From NCBI GenBank assembly GCA_934465535.1, contig CAKSKV010000016.1:1-22885 (forward strand): a DNA stretch of 22,885 bases. The letters are read 5' to 3'. Shown in pieces: positions 15,236 through 22,079 of this stretch. Origin of the DNA: an uncultured Clostridia bacterium. GTDB lineage: Bacteria; Bacillota; Clostridia; Christensenellales; QALW01. The notes beneath the pieces are model-generated. The model was not told the DNA's origin. It did not search any database and was given only the letters and a program-made list of their open reading frames with translations. The stretch's first letter is position 1, and the number at the start of each line of letters is the position of its first letter. The position numbers and the translations under genes were made by a program.

Positions 15236-16087
15236 TTAAACCGTCCCGGTTACGACAAGGGTGCTGCTGCCAGGAGTAAGCGTCCATTTACCGGAGGCAT
15301 CCTGCGTATAGGTGGCGGCGGGCACCGTTATCTGCCCCGCCACCGTGGAAAAGGCTCCCGTAGAGGAATTGTAGGTGTAGTTGGCGGGAGTTGCCCATGC
15401 GGCCGAATTAAAGGTTACGGCAATGGGGTTCAGAATGGGATTGAAGGTATCGGCCAGCACTATTCCCGCCGACGCATCCGCTGCGCTGCTGCCGATGTTT
15501 TCGATGGTGAAGGTATAGGTCAGCTCACCGTTATCGGAAACGGTGGTGGGCGAAAGCGATTTGATGATTCTGAGCTCAGGCGCGGCCTGCGCGGTTATTA
15601 CGGCCTGATCCGTAACGGCGGCGCTTATTCCGGCTCCCGTCACGGAAACTGTGTTGGTTATTGTGCTTTCCTGCGCCGGGGGCGCATATTCGTTTACCTT
15701 TGCTTTATAAACAAGCAATGCATTGCCGCCAGCCGGCACATTTATGCCGCTTATTACAAGGGGCGGTCCCGCTGTTGCCGTGGGAGCCGCCTGCAGCACG
15801 CCGTTTATATAATACTGTATTGAGCCATCGATATAGGTTAACGGATAGAGCGTGGAGGTGTTATAGGCATACGCGCCGAGATTATCGTTAAGAGTAAGGC
15901 CGGTAAGCGCGGCGGTGCCGCTGTTTACAAGGGATACTGCAAAGACGGCCTCGCCGTTTGGTGCATAGGTGCCGCCCACGGCGGTTTTGGACACCGTAAG
16001 CAATTCCTGAAGGGTGCCGGTGACGGTATTTGATACCAGAGTATTTCCGTTATAGGACAAGGTTGCAGCATTAGTGAAGGTTGCCAT
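15236..16087 (-). CDS. DUF11-repeat protein without signal peptide
   Basis: A 283-residue beta-rich protein starting MATFTNAATLSYNGNTLVSN. The start at 16087 is fixed by GGGAGGAAT upstream. Two DUF11-type (cell-surface Ig-like) repeats are visible, at about residues 30-130 (LTVSKTAV ... VNSGTAALTGLTLNDNLG) and 165-275 (LRIIKSLSP ... IENIGSSAADASAG). It is rich in Thr, Ser, Asn, Ala and Gly and nearly free of Cys. DUF11 repeats usually sit in secreted stalk-like surface proteins, yet there is no N-terminal hydrophobic signal, no C-terminal LPXTG or membrane anchor, and no transmembrane segment. Similar short proteins occur in clostridia as I recall. Function and location are unknown. The gene stands alone between hairpins. 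Confidence 0.8.
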   Translation of the reverse strand: MATFTNAATLSYNGNTLVSNTVTGTLQELLTVSKTAVGGTYAPNGEAVFAVSLVNSGTAALTGLTLNDNLGAYAYNTSTLYPLTYIDGSIQYYINGVLQAAPTATAGPPLVISGINVPAGGNALLVYKAKVNEYAPPAQESTITNTVSVTGAGISAAVTDQAVITAQAAPELRIIKSLSPTTVSDNGELTYTFTIENIGSSAADASAGIVLADTFNPILNPIAVTFNSAAWATPANYTYNSSTGAFSTVAGQITVPAATYTQDASGKWTLTPGSSTLVVTGTV

Positions 16088-16112
16088 TAAGATTCCTCCC
16101 GTTTTAATACGG

Positions 16113-16135
16113 CGGAGCACAGGCTCCGTTTTTTT
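16113..16135 (+). terminator. Plus-strand terminator in the leader of the DUF11 gene
   Basis: CGGAGC, loop ACAG, GCTCCG is followed by seven T on the plus strand, the textbook intrinsic terminator shape. No plus-strand gene precedes it. The only DNA upstream on + is the antisense strand of the DUF11 gene. On the minus strand the same hairpin sits in the 5' leader, about 25 bases from the start codon. Confidence 0.6.
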
Positions 16136-16330
16136 GCACAGTTTTTCAAAAAAGCAGCATAATACCGCTTTGCTAACAATAATATGCTGCATTGTGCAAT
16201 ATGTTTCCGCCCGTAACGGCAAAAAGCAGTGCCTGAGGGCACTGCATGTATGTTATATGCAATTTCCGTTCATCTCTTATTTATCTGTCCACACTTCGGC
16301 TGCTGCATGTTTTCTTACCTTGCTTCTTCA
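16136..16330. other. Non-coding leader/spacer upstream of the DUF11 gene
   Basis: I see no gene here. GCAGCATA (16154-16161) and TATGCTGC (16183-16190) are perfect inverted arms separated by 21 bases, possibly an operator or leader hairpin. I could not find a good promoter for the DUF11 gene. The minus-strand terminator at 16221-16245 should block read-through from the right. Confidence 0.4.
16221..16245 (-). terminator. Minus-strand intrinsic terminator
   Basis: GCAGTGCC, loop TGAG, GGCACTGC forms an 8-bp stem, and the minus strand then reads TTTTT. It ends leftward transcription from the four-helix-bundle/GNAT-remnant patch and isolates the DUF11 gene. Confidence 0.75.
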
Positions 16331-16419
16331 CTATTTTATTACTTTGCCAAAAATCCCGTATGTAAGTGAAAAGTGAAAAGTGAAGAGTGAAGAGTGAAGA
16401 GTGAAGAGGTAATAATAAG
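16323..16419. repeat. GTGAAGA-type repeat, copy A
   Basis: Six tandem heptamers (two GTGAAAA, four GTGAAGA) run from 16366 to 16407. They are preceded by CTTCTTCACTATTTTATTAC, which is roughly inverted with respect to them, and followed by GGTAATAATAAG. A related block lies at 17180-17262 on the other side of the patch. Together they look like a dispersed genomic repeat or MITE-like element that has grown by slippage. Confidence 0.65.
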
Positions 16420-16715
16420 CCCGTACCTGATATGCGTTTTTCTCTTTGGCAACTTTGATTATTTCGTTCAGCATAGCTGATGCGATGTCTTGACAGCGCA
16501 GGTTTGTATAATATGACTTCAATTATATTTACAAAGATTTCGCTTCGCTCGACCGGTGCAGTGATTTCGCGCTTGAAAGCCCAAGAAAACCGATAATGGT
16601 GTCTTCAATTACGGAAACAATAGAATACCCGCTGTCTCGAATGACATTTTTGATTTCCGGATATTCGTTTAATAACATTTGCTTTTCGGCTTCTGTTCCG
16701 AATCATATTATTACA
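16420..16715 (-). pseudogene. Decayed GNAT acetyltransferase
   Basis: Read leftward, two pieces of a GNAT protein are visible in different frames. The first (16678-16529) reads MLLNEYPEIKNVIRDSGYSI and then VSVIEDTIIGFLG before a stop. The second, about 16520-16430, reads CQDIASAMLNEIIKVAKEKNA, the acetyl-CoA helix region where QGKGIG would normally stand. A stop (TGA) lies just before the first piece, a frameshift separates the two, and the C-terminus is replaced by repeat copy A. The gene is therefore dead. It directly follows the four-helix-bundle gene and may once have been a passenger of the same inserted segment. Confidence 0.6.
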
Positions 16716-16718
16716 TCG

Positions 16719-17069
16719 TTACGCACGGTTATTCCCCTTCGCCGTGTTTATAGATGCAATCAAAATTCTTTTCACCTCAACACATCTGTCAAGTATTGTT
16801 CTGTCGCTGTAATAGCCGCTTTCAATCAAAAGCTCAAGCCAATATTCTGTTTCGGAGCATTCTTTGAGAGCGATATGTAATTTTGCCACGAAATCTGCTT
16901 TGCCGTGTGCATAAAAAGCCTCGTGAATATTTGCCCCAATGCTCGTTCCCGAACGCAAAAATTGATTGATCAGTGCACTTTCGCATTTTTCCTCACGCAA
17001 AACACTACACGCGCGTATTACCTCCAAAGCAAACGCTTTTGACTTTATCATCAATGGACTTGCGGGCAT
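16719..17069 (-). CDS. Four-helix-bundle protein (23S rRNA intervening-sequence type)
   Basis: A 116-residue all-helical protein of the four-helix-bundle family first noted in 23S rRNA intervening sequences and related to the Avd accessory protein of diversity-generating retroelements. Family marks are SKAFALEVIRACSVL near the start, LINQFLRSGTSIGANIHEAFYA at about residues 34-55 (the most conserved stretch), FVAKLHIALKECSETEYWLELL, and a final helix ending in an Arg/Lys-rich tail. GGGGGAAG lies about 10 bases before the ATG. An extended -10 promoter is upstream. Its function is unknown. It appears intact while the gene downstream is decayed. Confidence 0.85.
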   Translation of the reverse strand: MPASPLMIKSKAFALEVIRACSVLREEKCESALINQFLRSGTSIGANIHEAFYAHGKADFVAKLHIALKECSETEYWLELLIESGYYSDRTILDRCVEVKRILIASINTAKGNNRA

Positions 17070-17099
17070 ATTACATACTTCCCCCTTTTATCTTGTATC

Positions 17100-17108
17100 A
17101 TTGTACCA
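17100..17108 (-). promoter_or_regulatory. Extended -10 promoter of the four-helix-bundle gene
   Basis: The minus strand reads TGTGGTACAATGATA about 30 bases before the start codon, with the TGn-TACAAT pattern and no strong -35. The core motif is identical to the der candidate. Confidence 0.45.
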
Positions 17109-17141
17109 CAAAATCCACTACTTTACTACCTTTATCATAAT

Positions 17142-17171
17142 AAAAAATTGCTTTTCGCCTTGGCGAAAAGC
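17142..17171 (-). terminator. Intrinsic terminator upstream of the four-helix-bundle gene
   Basis: GCTTTTCGCC and GGCGAAAAGC are perfect 10-base arms around TT. On the minus strand the hairpin is followed by AATTTTTTA. It shields the small gene from leftward transcription coming from the island. Confidence 0.75.
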
Positions 17172-17179
17172 CACATCAC

Positions 17180-17262
17180 TTCTTCACTATTCACTATTAC
17201 TTATTACTTTCCAAAAACCTTCTCGGACGGATTTAGTGAAGAGTGAAGAGGTAATAAGTAAA
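17180..17262. repeat. GTGAAGA-type repeat, copy B
   Basis: CTTCTTCACTATTCACTATT on the left and GTGAAGAGTGAAGAGGTAAT on the right border this block. TTACTTATTAC (17197-17207) and GTAATAAGTAA (17251-17261) are perfect 11-base inverted arms. It resembles copy A, with fewer heptamers. Confidence 0.6.
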
Positions 17263-17289
17263 ACTCCCGCACTGACGCGCGGGAGTTTT
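17260..17289 (-). terminator. Terminator at the left end of the serine-integrase island
   Basis: AAAACTCCCGC and GCGGGAGTTTT form a perfect 11-bp stem around ACTGACGC, with the A/T ends giving T-runs on both strands. It lies about 100 bases past the last recombinase stop and should end the leftward island transcript. Confidence 0.8.
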
Positions 17290-17306
17290 GTGGGAGGACT
17301 ATAAAA

Positions 17307-17357
17307 AAGATTTTTTAGCCTTTTTAGGTTGGTATTTGTACCCTTACAAAAAATCTT
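17307..17357. repeat. Inverted repeat between terminator and last recombinase
   Basis: AAGATTTTTT (17307-17316) and AAAAAATCTT (17348-17357) are perfect 10-base inverted arms with a 31-base interior, followed by CTTGA-ACTT-TCAAG. This lies where the element's left attachment site would be expected, so it may be part of it, or it may be a leftward transcript hairpin. Confidence 0.4.
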
Positions 17358-17392
17358 GAACTTTCAAGGTTAGGGGCGGAGGTGAGCTGCTG

Positions 17393-19030
17393 TCATTCGG
17401 TCAGCGGCTGCACCGATTTGAGACCGCCTTTGAATATAACGGTGACCTGTTCTTTTGAGTCGACCACTATGCATTCGAGCAGTTGGCGGACGATTTGGTC
17501 ATCGTATTCCATCGGACGGTTTTTTATGCCGTCCATTATTGTATAGATATCATCGAGTCGGGATTTTGCGTTTTCTCGCCGTTGCTCAGCGTCGGCTATG
17601 TTGTCGAGCTTCTGTTGCAGGCGGCTCTTTTCGTTCATGAGCCGAGTTGCAGTTTCCTCGTCAAAGGCTTCCACTGTTTCTGTGGATACTCGGTCGAGCA
17701 TTTTTCTGAACTCTGCGTCAATCTCGGCGATCCGCACTTGCAGGTCGAGGCTGTTGTCATCGCTCTTTTCGCCCTCTAATCCCATACCGATATGCAGTTT
17801 CAGTGTTCGCAGCACCTCGGTGTTTTGGTTGGCGGTTTCCATGATTGCTGTCATAACAGCCTTTTGCAATATGCTTTCTTCTATGGTCGGCGAGTTGTGG
17901 CAGTATTTCTTGCCGTAGTCAAGACGATTTATGCATCGCCATACAATTTTCTTTTTGCCGCTTGCCGTCCATGTGCATCGGCGGTAGGCGGATTTGCATT
18001 CGCCGCAGACGAGCAGTTCTGTCAGAGCGTATTTACTTGAGTATTTGCCTTGCTCGGTCTTGGCTTTTCGGCTGATCTTGCGTTTGCCGGAGCGCCTTGC
18101 GAGTTCCTCCTGAACTCTGCCGAAGGTAGCCGAGTCGATAATGGCAGGATGGCTGTTTTCCACATAGTATTTCGGACGTTCGCCGTTGTTGACTCTGACC
18201 TTTTTGCTGATGCAGTCGGTGATGTAGGTCTTATTGATGATGGCATCGCCTTTGTACCTCTCATTGGAGAGAATGGACTGTATCGTGGAAAACTGCCACT
18301 CTGCTTTTCCCGTCGGGCTTTTGATGCCCTTTTCTTCAAGTAGTTTGGCAATTCCTTTTAAGCTGTCGCCTGCGAGGAAGCGGTCATATATAAGGCGGAT
18401 CGTTTCGGCTTCTTCGGGGACGATTTCGGGTTGTCCGTCCTCGCCCTTGCGGTAGCCGAGGAAGTTCTTGTATCTGAATACCACCTTGCCTTCACGGGCG
18501 GCCTGCGCCTTGCCCCATTTAATGTTGGCGCTGATATTTTCCGATTCGCTTTGGGCGATGCTGCCGTAGATGGTGATGTAAAACTCGGCACCGGGCTGAT
18601 TGCTGTGGATGCCCTGCTCCTCGAAGTACACATCGACACCGAGGTCATTGAGCAGTCGGACATACTTCAAGCAGTCCACCGTGTTCCTCGCAAACCTTGC
18701 AATGGATTTTGTGATGATCATGTCGATTTTCCCTTGCTTGCATCGGCGGATCATGCGGTTGAATTCATCTCGGTTTTTCACGCTTGTGCCGGAGATGCCC
18801 TTGTCGGCGTAGATACCTTCAAGCGTCCATCCGTTTTCGGAATTGATGCGTTCATTATAGTGCTGCACCTGATTTTCGTAGCTGTTGAGCTGTTCCTCCT
18901 GCTTAGTGGAAACGCGGCAGTATGCCGCCACCCGCAGGACTCGGTAATGGGTTTTCACGCTTTCTCTGACCGATACGGTCGGTTCGATTACCCGCACCAC
19001 TCTCTGAGGTGCGACTATTGTCTGTTGCAT
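17393..19030 (-). CDS. Large serine recombinase, third of triplet
   Basis: A 545-residue large serine recombinase that cuts and rejoins DNA through a 5'-phosphoserine. An extended 33-residue N-terminus precedes the resolvase domain (about 34-180), with AAYCRVSTKQEEQ holding nucleophile Ser41 and IARFARNT the conserved Arg motif. The PF07508-type recombinase domain (about 200-300, FLGYRKGEDGQP ... SNERYKGDA) follows, then a zinc ribbon (CGECKSAY ... WRCINR ... YCHN, about 345-390) and a coiled coil (about 430-500). All expected catalytic parts are present. AAAGGAGC precedes the ATG, which lies inside the end of the previous gene (128-base overlap). The terminator downstream ends the series. 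It is probably the integrase or part of it. Confidence 0.93.
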   Translation of the reverse strand: MQQTIVAPQRVVRVIEPTVSVRESVKTHYRVLRVAAYCRVSTKQEEQLNSYENQVQHYNERINSENGWTLEGIYADKGISGTSVKNRDEFNRMIRRCKQGKIDMIITKSIARFARNTVDCLKYVRLLNDLGVDVYFEEQGIHSNQPGAEFYITIYGSIAQSESENISANIKWGKAQAAREGKVVFRYKNFLGYRKGEDGQPEIVPEEAETIRLIYDRFLAGDSLKGIAKLLEEKGIKSPTGKAEWQFSTIQSILSNERYKGDAIINKTYITDCISKKVRVNNGERPKYYVENSHPAIIDSATFGRVQEELARRSGKRKISRKAKTEQGKYSSKYALTELLVCGECKSAYRRCTWTASGKKKIVWRCINRLDYGKKYCHNSPTIEESILQKAVMTAIMETANQNTEVLRTLKLHIGMGLEGEKSDDNSLDLQVRIAEIDAEFRKMLDRVSTETVEAFDEETATRLMNEKSRLQQKLDNIADAEQRRENAKSRLDDIYTIMDGIKNRPMEYDDQIVRQLLECIVVDSKEQVTVIFKGGLKSVQPLTE

Positions 19031-19871
19031 GACCTTGCTCCTTTCGTATGATCTGTCCGTTCAGCAGTATGATATCTGCTGTCTTGTCGGTGTACAGGCG
19101 TATTTCGCTGACCGTGCGGTTCAGCCGCTCGGCGATGTCTGCCGTACTGCCAAGTTCGGCTTTCAGCCTTTGTACGGCGCAGCATCCGTTGCCGAGTTCT
19201 TTATATTTCCGGGCGAGGCACTCAGTCATTTTGCTTCGCAACACCGTCTTGTCGATTTCCGCTGCGTCAAGCATACGGCTGATCTCGTTATTCAGCCATG
19301 TTACCTCGGCGCTCGGTTCGTAGGGCGCTTCGGCAGGCAGTGTGATGCTGTCGGCGGTTACCGTGCCGAGAAGGTCGGCGAGTGCGGTCAGCAGTTCAGT
19401 ATCGGATATCTCGATCCGCAGACGGCAGGCCGTGTTCTCACAAGTCCAGCGCTCTTGGCATTTGCATCGGCTGTCATGTCGGCGGCGCATTCGGTCACCG
19501 CAGCTTGGGCATCGGACGGGGACGGTCAGCTTGAATATGTCCTGTGCTTTGTCCGTGTTCTTTTGTGTGTTGCGCCCATGCTTTATTTTCTGTATTTTCT
19601 CATAGGTCGCTTGGTCGATGATCGGTGGATACACCTCTGTGCCGAGATATTTTGTATTGTCAATGAGATGCTTGAGCCGCCCCTTGTTCCAGCCGGTAAC
19701 GCCGTCCCTGTATTCGATTTTCTCTCTGTTCAGCTGCTCGGCTATGGTCAGCATAGAGGAGCCGTCAAGGTAGGCGGCGTATATCCGCTTAAGCACCTTG
19801 CTTTCCTGCGGTTCTGTGACGATAACGCCGTCTTTACAGCAGTAGCCGTAAGGCAGGGTTCTGTTTTTCAT
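18903..19871 (-). CDS. Recombinase-domain protein lacking the catalytic resolvase domain
   Basis: A 322-residue protein that begins directly in the recombinase (DNA-binding) domain: LPYGYCCKDGVIVTEPQESK, then LTIAEQLNREKI and NTKYLGTEVYPPIIDQATYE (about residues 5-95). A zinc ribbon follows at about 118-150 (CPSCGDRM ... CKCQERWTCENTACRLRI), then helical segments likely to form a coiled coil. No resolvase domain and no YCRVS nucleophile precede it. It starts 7 bases after the first triplet gene and its last 43 codons overlap the third gene in another frame. A catalytically inert partner that helps the active subunits recognise or hold attachment sites is a reasonable inference; loss of an original N-terminus is the alternative. 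Confidence 0.88.
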   Translation of the reverse strand: MKNRTLPYGYCCKDGVIVTEPQESKVLKRIYAAYLDGSSMLTIAEQLNREKIEYRDGVTGWNKGRLKHLIDNTKYLGTEVYPPIIDQATYEKIQKIKHGRNTQKNTDKAQDIFKLTVPVRCPSCGDRMRRRHDSRCKCQERWTCENTACRLRIEISDTELLTALADLLGTVTADSITLPAEAPYEPSAEVTWLNNEISRMLDAAEIDKTVLRSKMTECLARKYKELGNGCCAVQRLKAELGSTADIAERLNRTVSEIRLYTDKTADIILLNGQIIRKEQGHATDNSRTSESGAGNRTDRIGQRKRENPLPSPAGGGILPRFH

Positions 19872-19878
19872 CCGGTTC

Positions 19879-21423
19879 TCACCGTCCTTTCTTGGGGACT
19901 TGCTCGGTCAGTGCAATGCCGCCGAGGAGCTTGAAGGTCAGTTGTTCGCTGCTGTCCACCGTGATGCTCTCGACGATTTCGTCAAACAGCCCGTTGTCAA
20001 ACTCGACGGTCGGCTCGTATTCATCGAGTATGCCGTTTAGGTCTTTGATGGCGGCGAGCCGTTGGTCGTCCTCATCCTCAGTGAGCTTTTGCCGCCGTTC
20101 TATTCGCAGCTCGGTGAGGCGGTTGCCGATTTCCGAAATCTGCATGGCATACTCGGCAGCGTTCAATGCACCGCTTGTATGCAACCGTGCAATGATATGA
20201 TTCTTTGCACCGAGGTCGGCAATCTCTTTGTCTATCTGCCGTATGCGTTCCTGATTTCGGCTTGTACGGTCCTGCATGGTTTCCATTTGGTGAATCAGCG
20301 TACCGAGCAGTTCGCCTCGGTAGGTTTTCAGCTTGATAACCATATCGGTGAATATCCCGTATACGATATCCTCACGCACATGGCGGTGCTGACATTCGGT
20401 TGCACCGGACGAGCGGCAGGAGCCTATCCAATGCGCTTTGCCATTTACCACCTGATGCCGGAAGGCTCTGCCGCATTCGGGACAGCGCAGCTTTCCGGTC
20501 AGCGGATAGGACTTTCTTTTGCATCTTTCCGTTTTCCGTGAGCGCAGCAGGTTCTGTGCCGCCTGAAAGGTTTCTCGGCTGACGATGGCAGGATTGCTGT
20601 TCTCTACATAGTATTGCGGCAGCCGTCCGTCGTTTTTCATTTTCCGAAACGGCAGGGTTTCGGTGGTGTAGCTCTTTTGCAGGAGCGCATCTCCCATATA
20701 GCGTTCGTTGTTCAATACATAGTTGATGGAACTCGGCAGCCATTTTTCGTAGCCGTGCTTCCGCGGTATGCCGTCCTCATTCAGCATTTTCGCTATCGCA
20801 AGCGTACCGTAGCCTTGGAGGTATAGATCGAATATGCGCCGTATGACCGCCGCCTCCGTTTCGTTGATTACGAGCTCGCCGTCCTTGAGGTCGAAGCCGT
20901 AAGCCGGACAGGTGCAATTGAAGTCACCGGACTGCATCCGCTTTTGATAGCTCCAACGCAAATTCCCCGATATGTTCACACTTTCTTGCTGTGCGGCCAT
21001 ACCGGGGAATGTTACGATCATTTCCATATTCAGTTTTTCGGTGTCGATGCCCTGTTCCTCGAAATACACGCTCACGCCGATCTCTTTGCACATCCGCAGC
21101 AGTACAAGCAGCTCCTCGGTGTTCCGCGCCAATCGGGAAACCGATTTGACGATGATGCGGTCGACCTTGCCTTTCCTGCAGTCGGCTATCAGCCGATTCA
21201 GCTCGTCCCGCTTTTTCATCTCGGTTCCCGTGATGCCCTCATCGGCATAAATGTCGACAAGCTGATATTCGGGATGCTTCTTGGCATAGTCGCTGTAGTA
21301 GCGGATCTGTGCGGCGAAGGAGTGGAGCTGGTCGGTAGAGTCACTCGACACCCGGCAGTACGGGGCTAACCGAAGCCGTTCGGCTGTCTGCTTCTTTGTG
21401 CTTGTGATTTCAGTAATGTTCAT
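19879..21423 (-). CDS. Large serine recombinase, first of triplet
   Basis: A 514-residue large serine recombinase. The start at 21423 follows AAAGGAGA and gives MNITEITSTKKQ; a longer frame to 21492 has no site. The resolvase domain (about 18-165) has APYCRVSSDSTDQ with nucleophile Ser26 and VSRLARNT with the conserved Arg. The recombinase domain (about 185-290) ends in NNERYMGDALLQK. The zinc ribbon is CPECGRAF ... GSCRSSGATECQH (about 320-355). A coiled coil lies near 385-455 and a C-terminal IVESITVDSSEQLTFKLLGG segment follows. The final segment resembles the end of the third gene (VVDSKEQVTVIFKGG), so the two share descent. It is likely one active half of a two- or three-component integrase. 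Confidence 0.93.
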   Translation of the reverse strand: MNITEITSTKKQTAERLRLAPYCRVSSDSTDQLHSFAAQIRYYSDYAKKHPEYQLVDIYADEGITGTEMKKRDELNRLIADCRKGKVDRIIVKSVSRLARNTEELLVLLRMCKEIGVSVYFEEQGIDTEKLNMEMIVTFPGMAAQQESVNISGNLRWSYQKRMQSGDFNCTCPAYGFDLKDGELVINETEAAVIRRIFDLYLQGYGTLAIAKMLNEDGIPRKHGYEKWLPSSINYVLNNERYMGDALLQKSYTTETLPFRKMKNDGRLPQYYVENSNPAIVSRETFQAAQNLLRSRKTERCKRKSYPLTGKLRCPECGRAFRHQVVNGKAHWIGSCRSSGATECQHRHVREDIVYGIFTDMVIKLKTYRGELLGTLIHQMETMQDRTSRNQERIRQIDKEIADLGAKNHIIARLHTSGALNAAEYAMQISEIGNRLTELRIERRQKLTEDEDDQRLAAIKDLNGILDEYEPTVEFDNGLFDEIVESITVDSSEQLTFKLLGGIALTEQVPKKGR

Positions 21424-21542
21424 GTCTTTCTCCTTTCCGCAAGGGGTCGCCTTGCTGTTATTCGCCTTTTGGCACGACACACCATACCACAATAGTTCGA
21501 ATACTTCCAGCGGTTTTTCGCAAAAACTTGAGAATTAAGATT

Positions 21543-21695
21543 TCAGACATAAATAAGATCAGCATCGTAATGTTCGGCACTGATCTGAGTGATTCTTTCG
21601 TATTCATCCTCGGTAATGAGCTGCATGGCGAGGAGCATTTTCAGCAGGCTCACACTGTAAGCATAAGAGGAATTGTTGATGTCTTTCTTATCCAT
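21543..21695 (-). CDS. Small SHOCT-like protein
   Basis: A 50-residue protein, MDKKDINNSSYAYSVSLLKM and onward, ending AEHYDADLIYV. The segment LLKMLLAMQLITEDEYERI (about residues 17-35) matches the SHOCT pattern, a short oligomerisation helix pair with a (L/I)TEEEY turn. GAGGTGAG precedes the ATG at good spacing. It lies 9 bases after the resolvase-like gene and upstream of the first recombinase. Small proteins of this kind accompany recombinases in clostridial elements and may help excision or regulation, but no function is proven. Confidence 0.75.
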   Translation of the reverse strand: MDKKDINNSSYAYSVSLLKMLLAMQLITEDEYERITQISAEHYDADLIYV

Positions 21696-21704
21696 ATTCT
21701 CACC

Positions 21705-22079
21705 TCACATTCTAAAAATAAAAGGTTCGGTGTCCGGCTCAAACAATTCGGAAAGCCGAGAGCCGTCTGTTGTTTCAATATCCATATCCTCGTTTGCAAA
21801 GGCTTTGACGATTTCTGCAACTGCGGCGGTGTTTCTTCCCAAGCGGCTGATGTTAGGGATAACGAGCAGCTCGGCATTTTTGCTTTTCATGTCGGTGAGG
21901 ATATCCTGCATTACAGCAGGCATTTTTTCTGACAGCTCTCTCGTAAAGGCAGAGCCGACAATATGGTATCCGTTTTCCTTGCAGTAGGCGTCAAGTTTGC
22001 TTTGTGCCGCAAGGAAGTCTGTGTCCGATGCCTGCGGCTGCATTCGGGTAAAGGTGTAGACTTTGATGTTGTTATCCAT
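21705..22079 (-). CDS. Resolvase-fold protein without catalytic serine
   Basis: A 124-residue protein with the layout of a serine-resolvase catalytic domain. A first strand, KVYTFTRMQPQ, stands where YARVSTxEQ is expected. Then come LDAYCKENGYHIVGS, a helix MPAVMQDILTDMKSK, the strand LLVIPNISRLGRNTAAV retaining the conserved Arg pair, and IVKAFANEDMDIETT. The nucleophilic serine is absent (Thr/Arg/Met in its place) and there is no recombinase or zinc-ribbon domain. It should bind or pair with resolvase-type subunits but not cut DNA by the usual route. It overlaps the mazF stop by 8 bases, indicating translational coupling. Confidence 0.8.
   Translation of the reverse strand: MDNNIKVYTFTRMQPQASDTDFLAAQSKLDAYCKENGYHIVGSAFTRELSEKMPAVMQDILTDMKSKNAELLVIPNISRLGRNTAAVAEIVKAFANEDMDIETTDGSRLSELFEPDTEPFIFRM

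Noticed and set aside
16366..16407. CRISPR-like array from the regular repeats
   Set aside because: The units are 7-base tandem copies with no spacers and no cas genes nearby.
16719..17069. Avd-like accessory gene of a diversity-generating retroelement
   Set aside because: The four-helix-bundle family includes Avd, but there is no reverse transcriptase, template repeat or variable repeat in the window.
21513..21531. GTTTTT/AAAAAC and TTCGAA palindromes upstream of the first recombinase as operators
   Set aside because: They are short, AT-rich or six-base palindromes of a kind expected by chance, with no second copy to support regulator binding.
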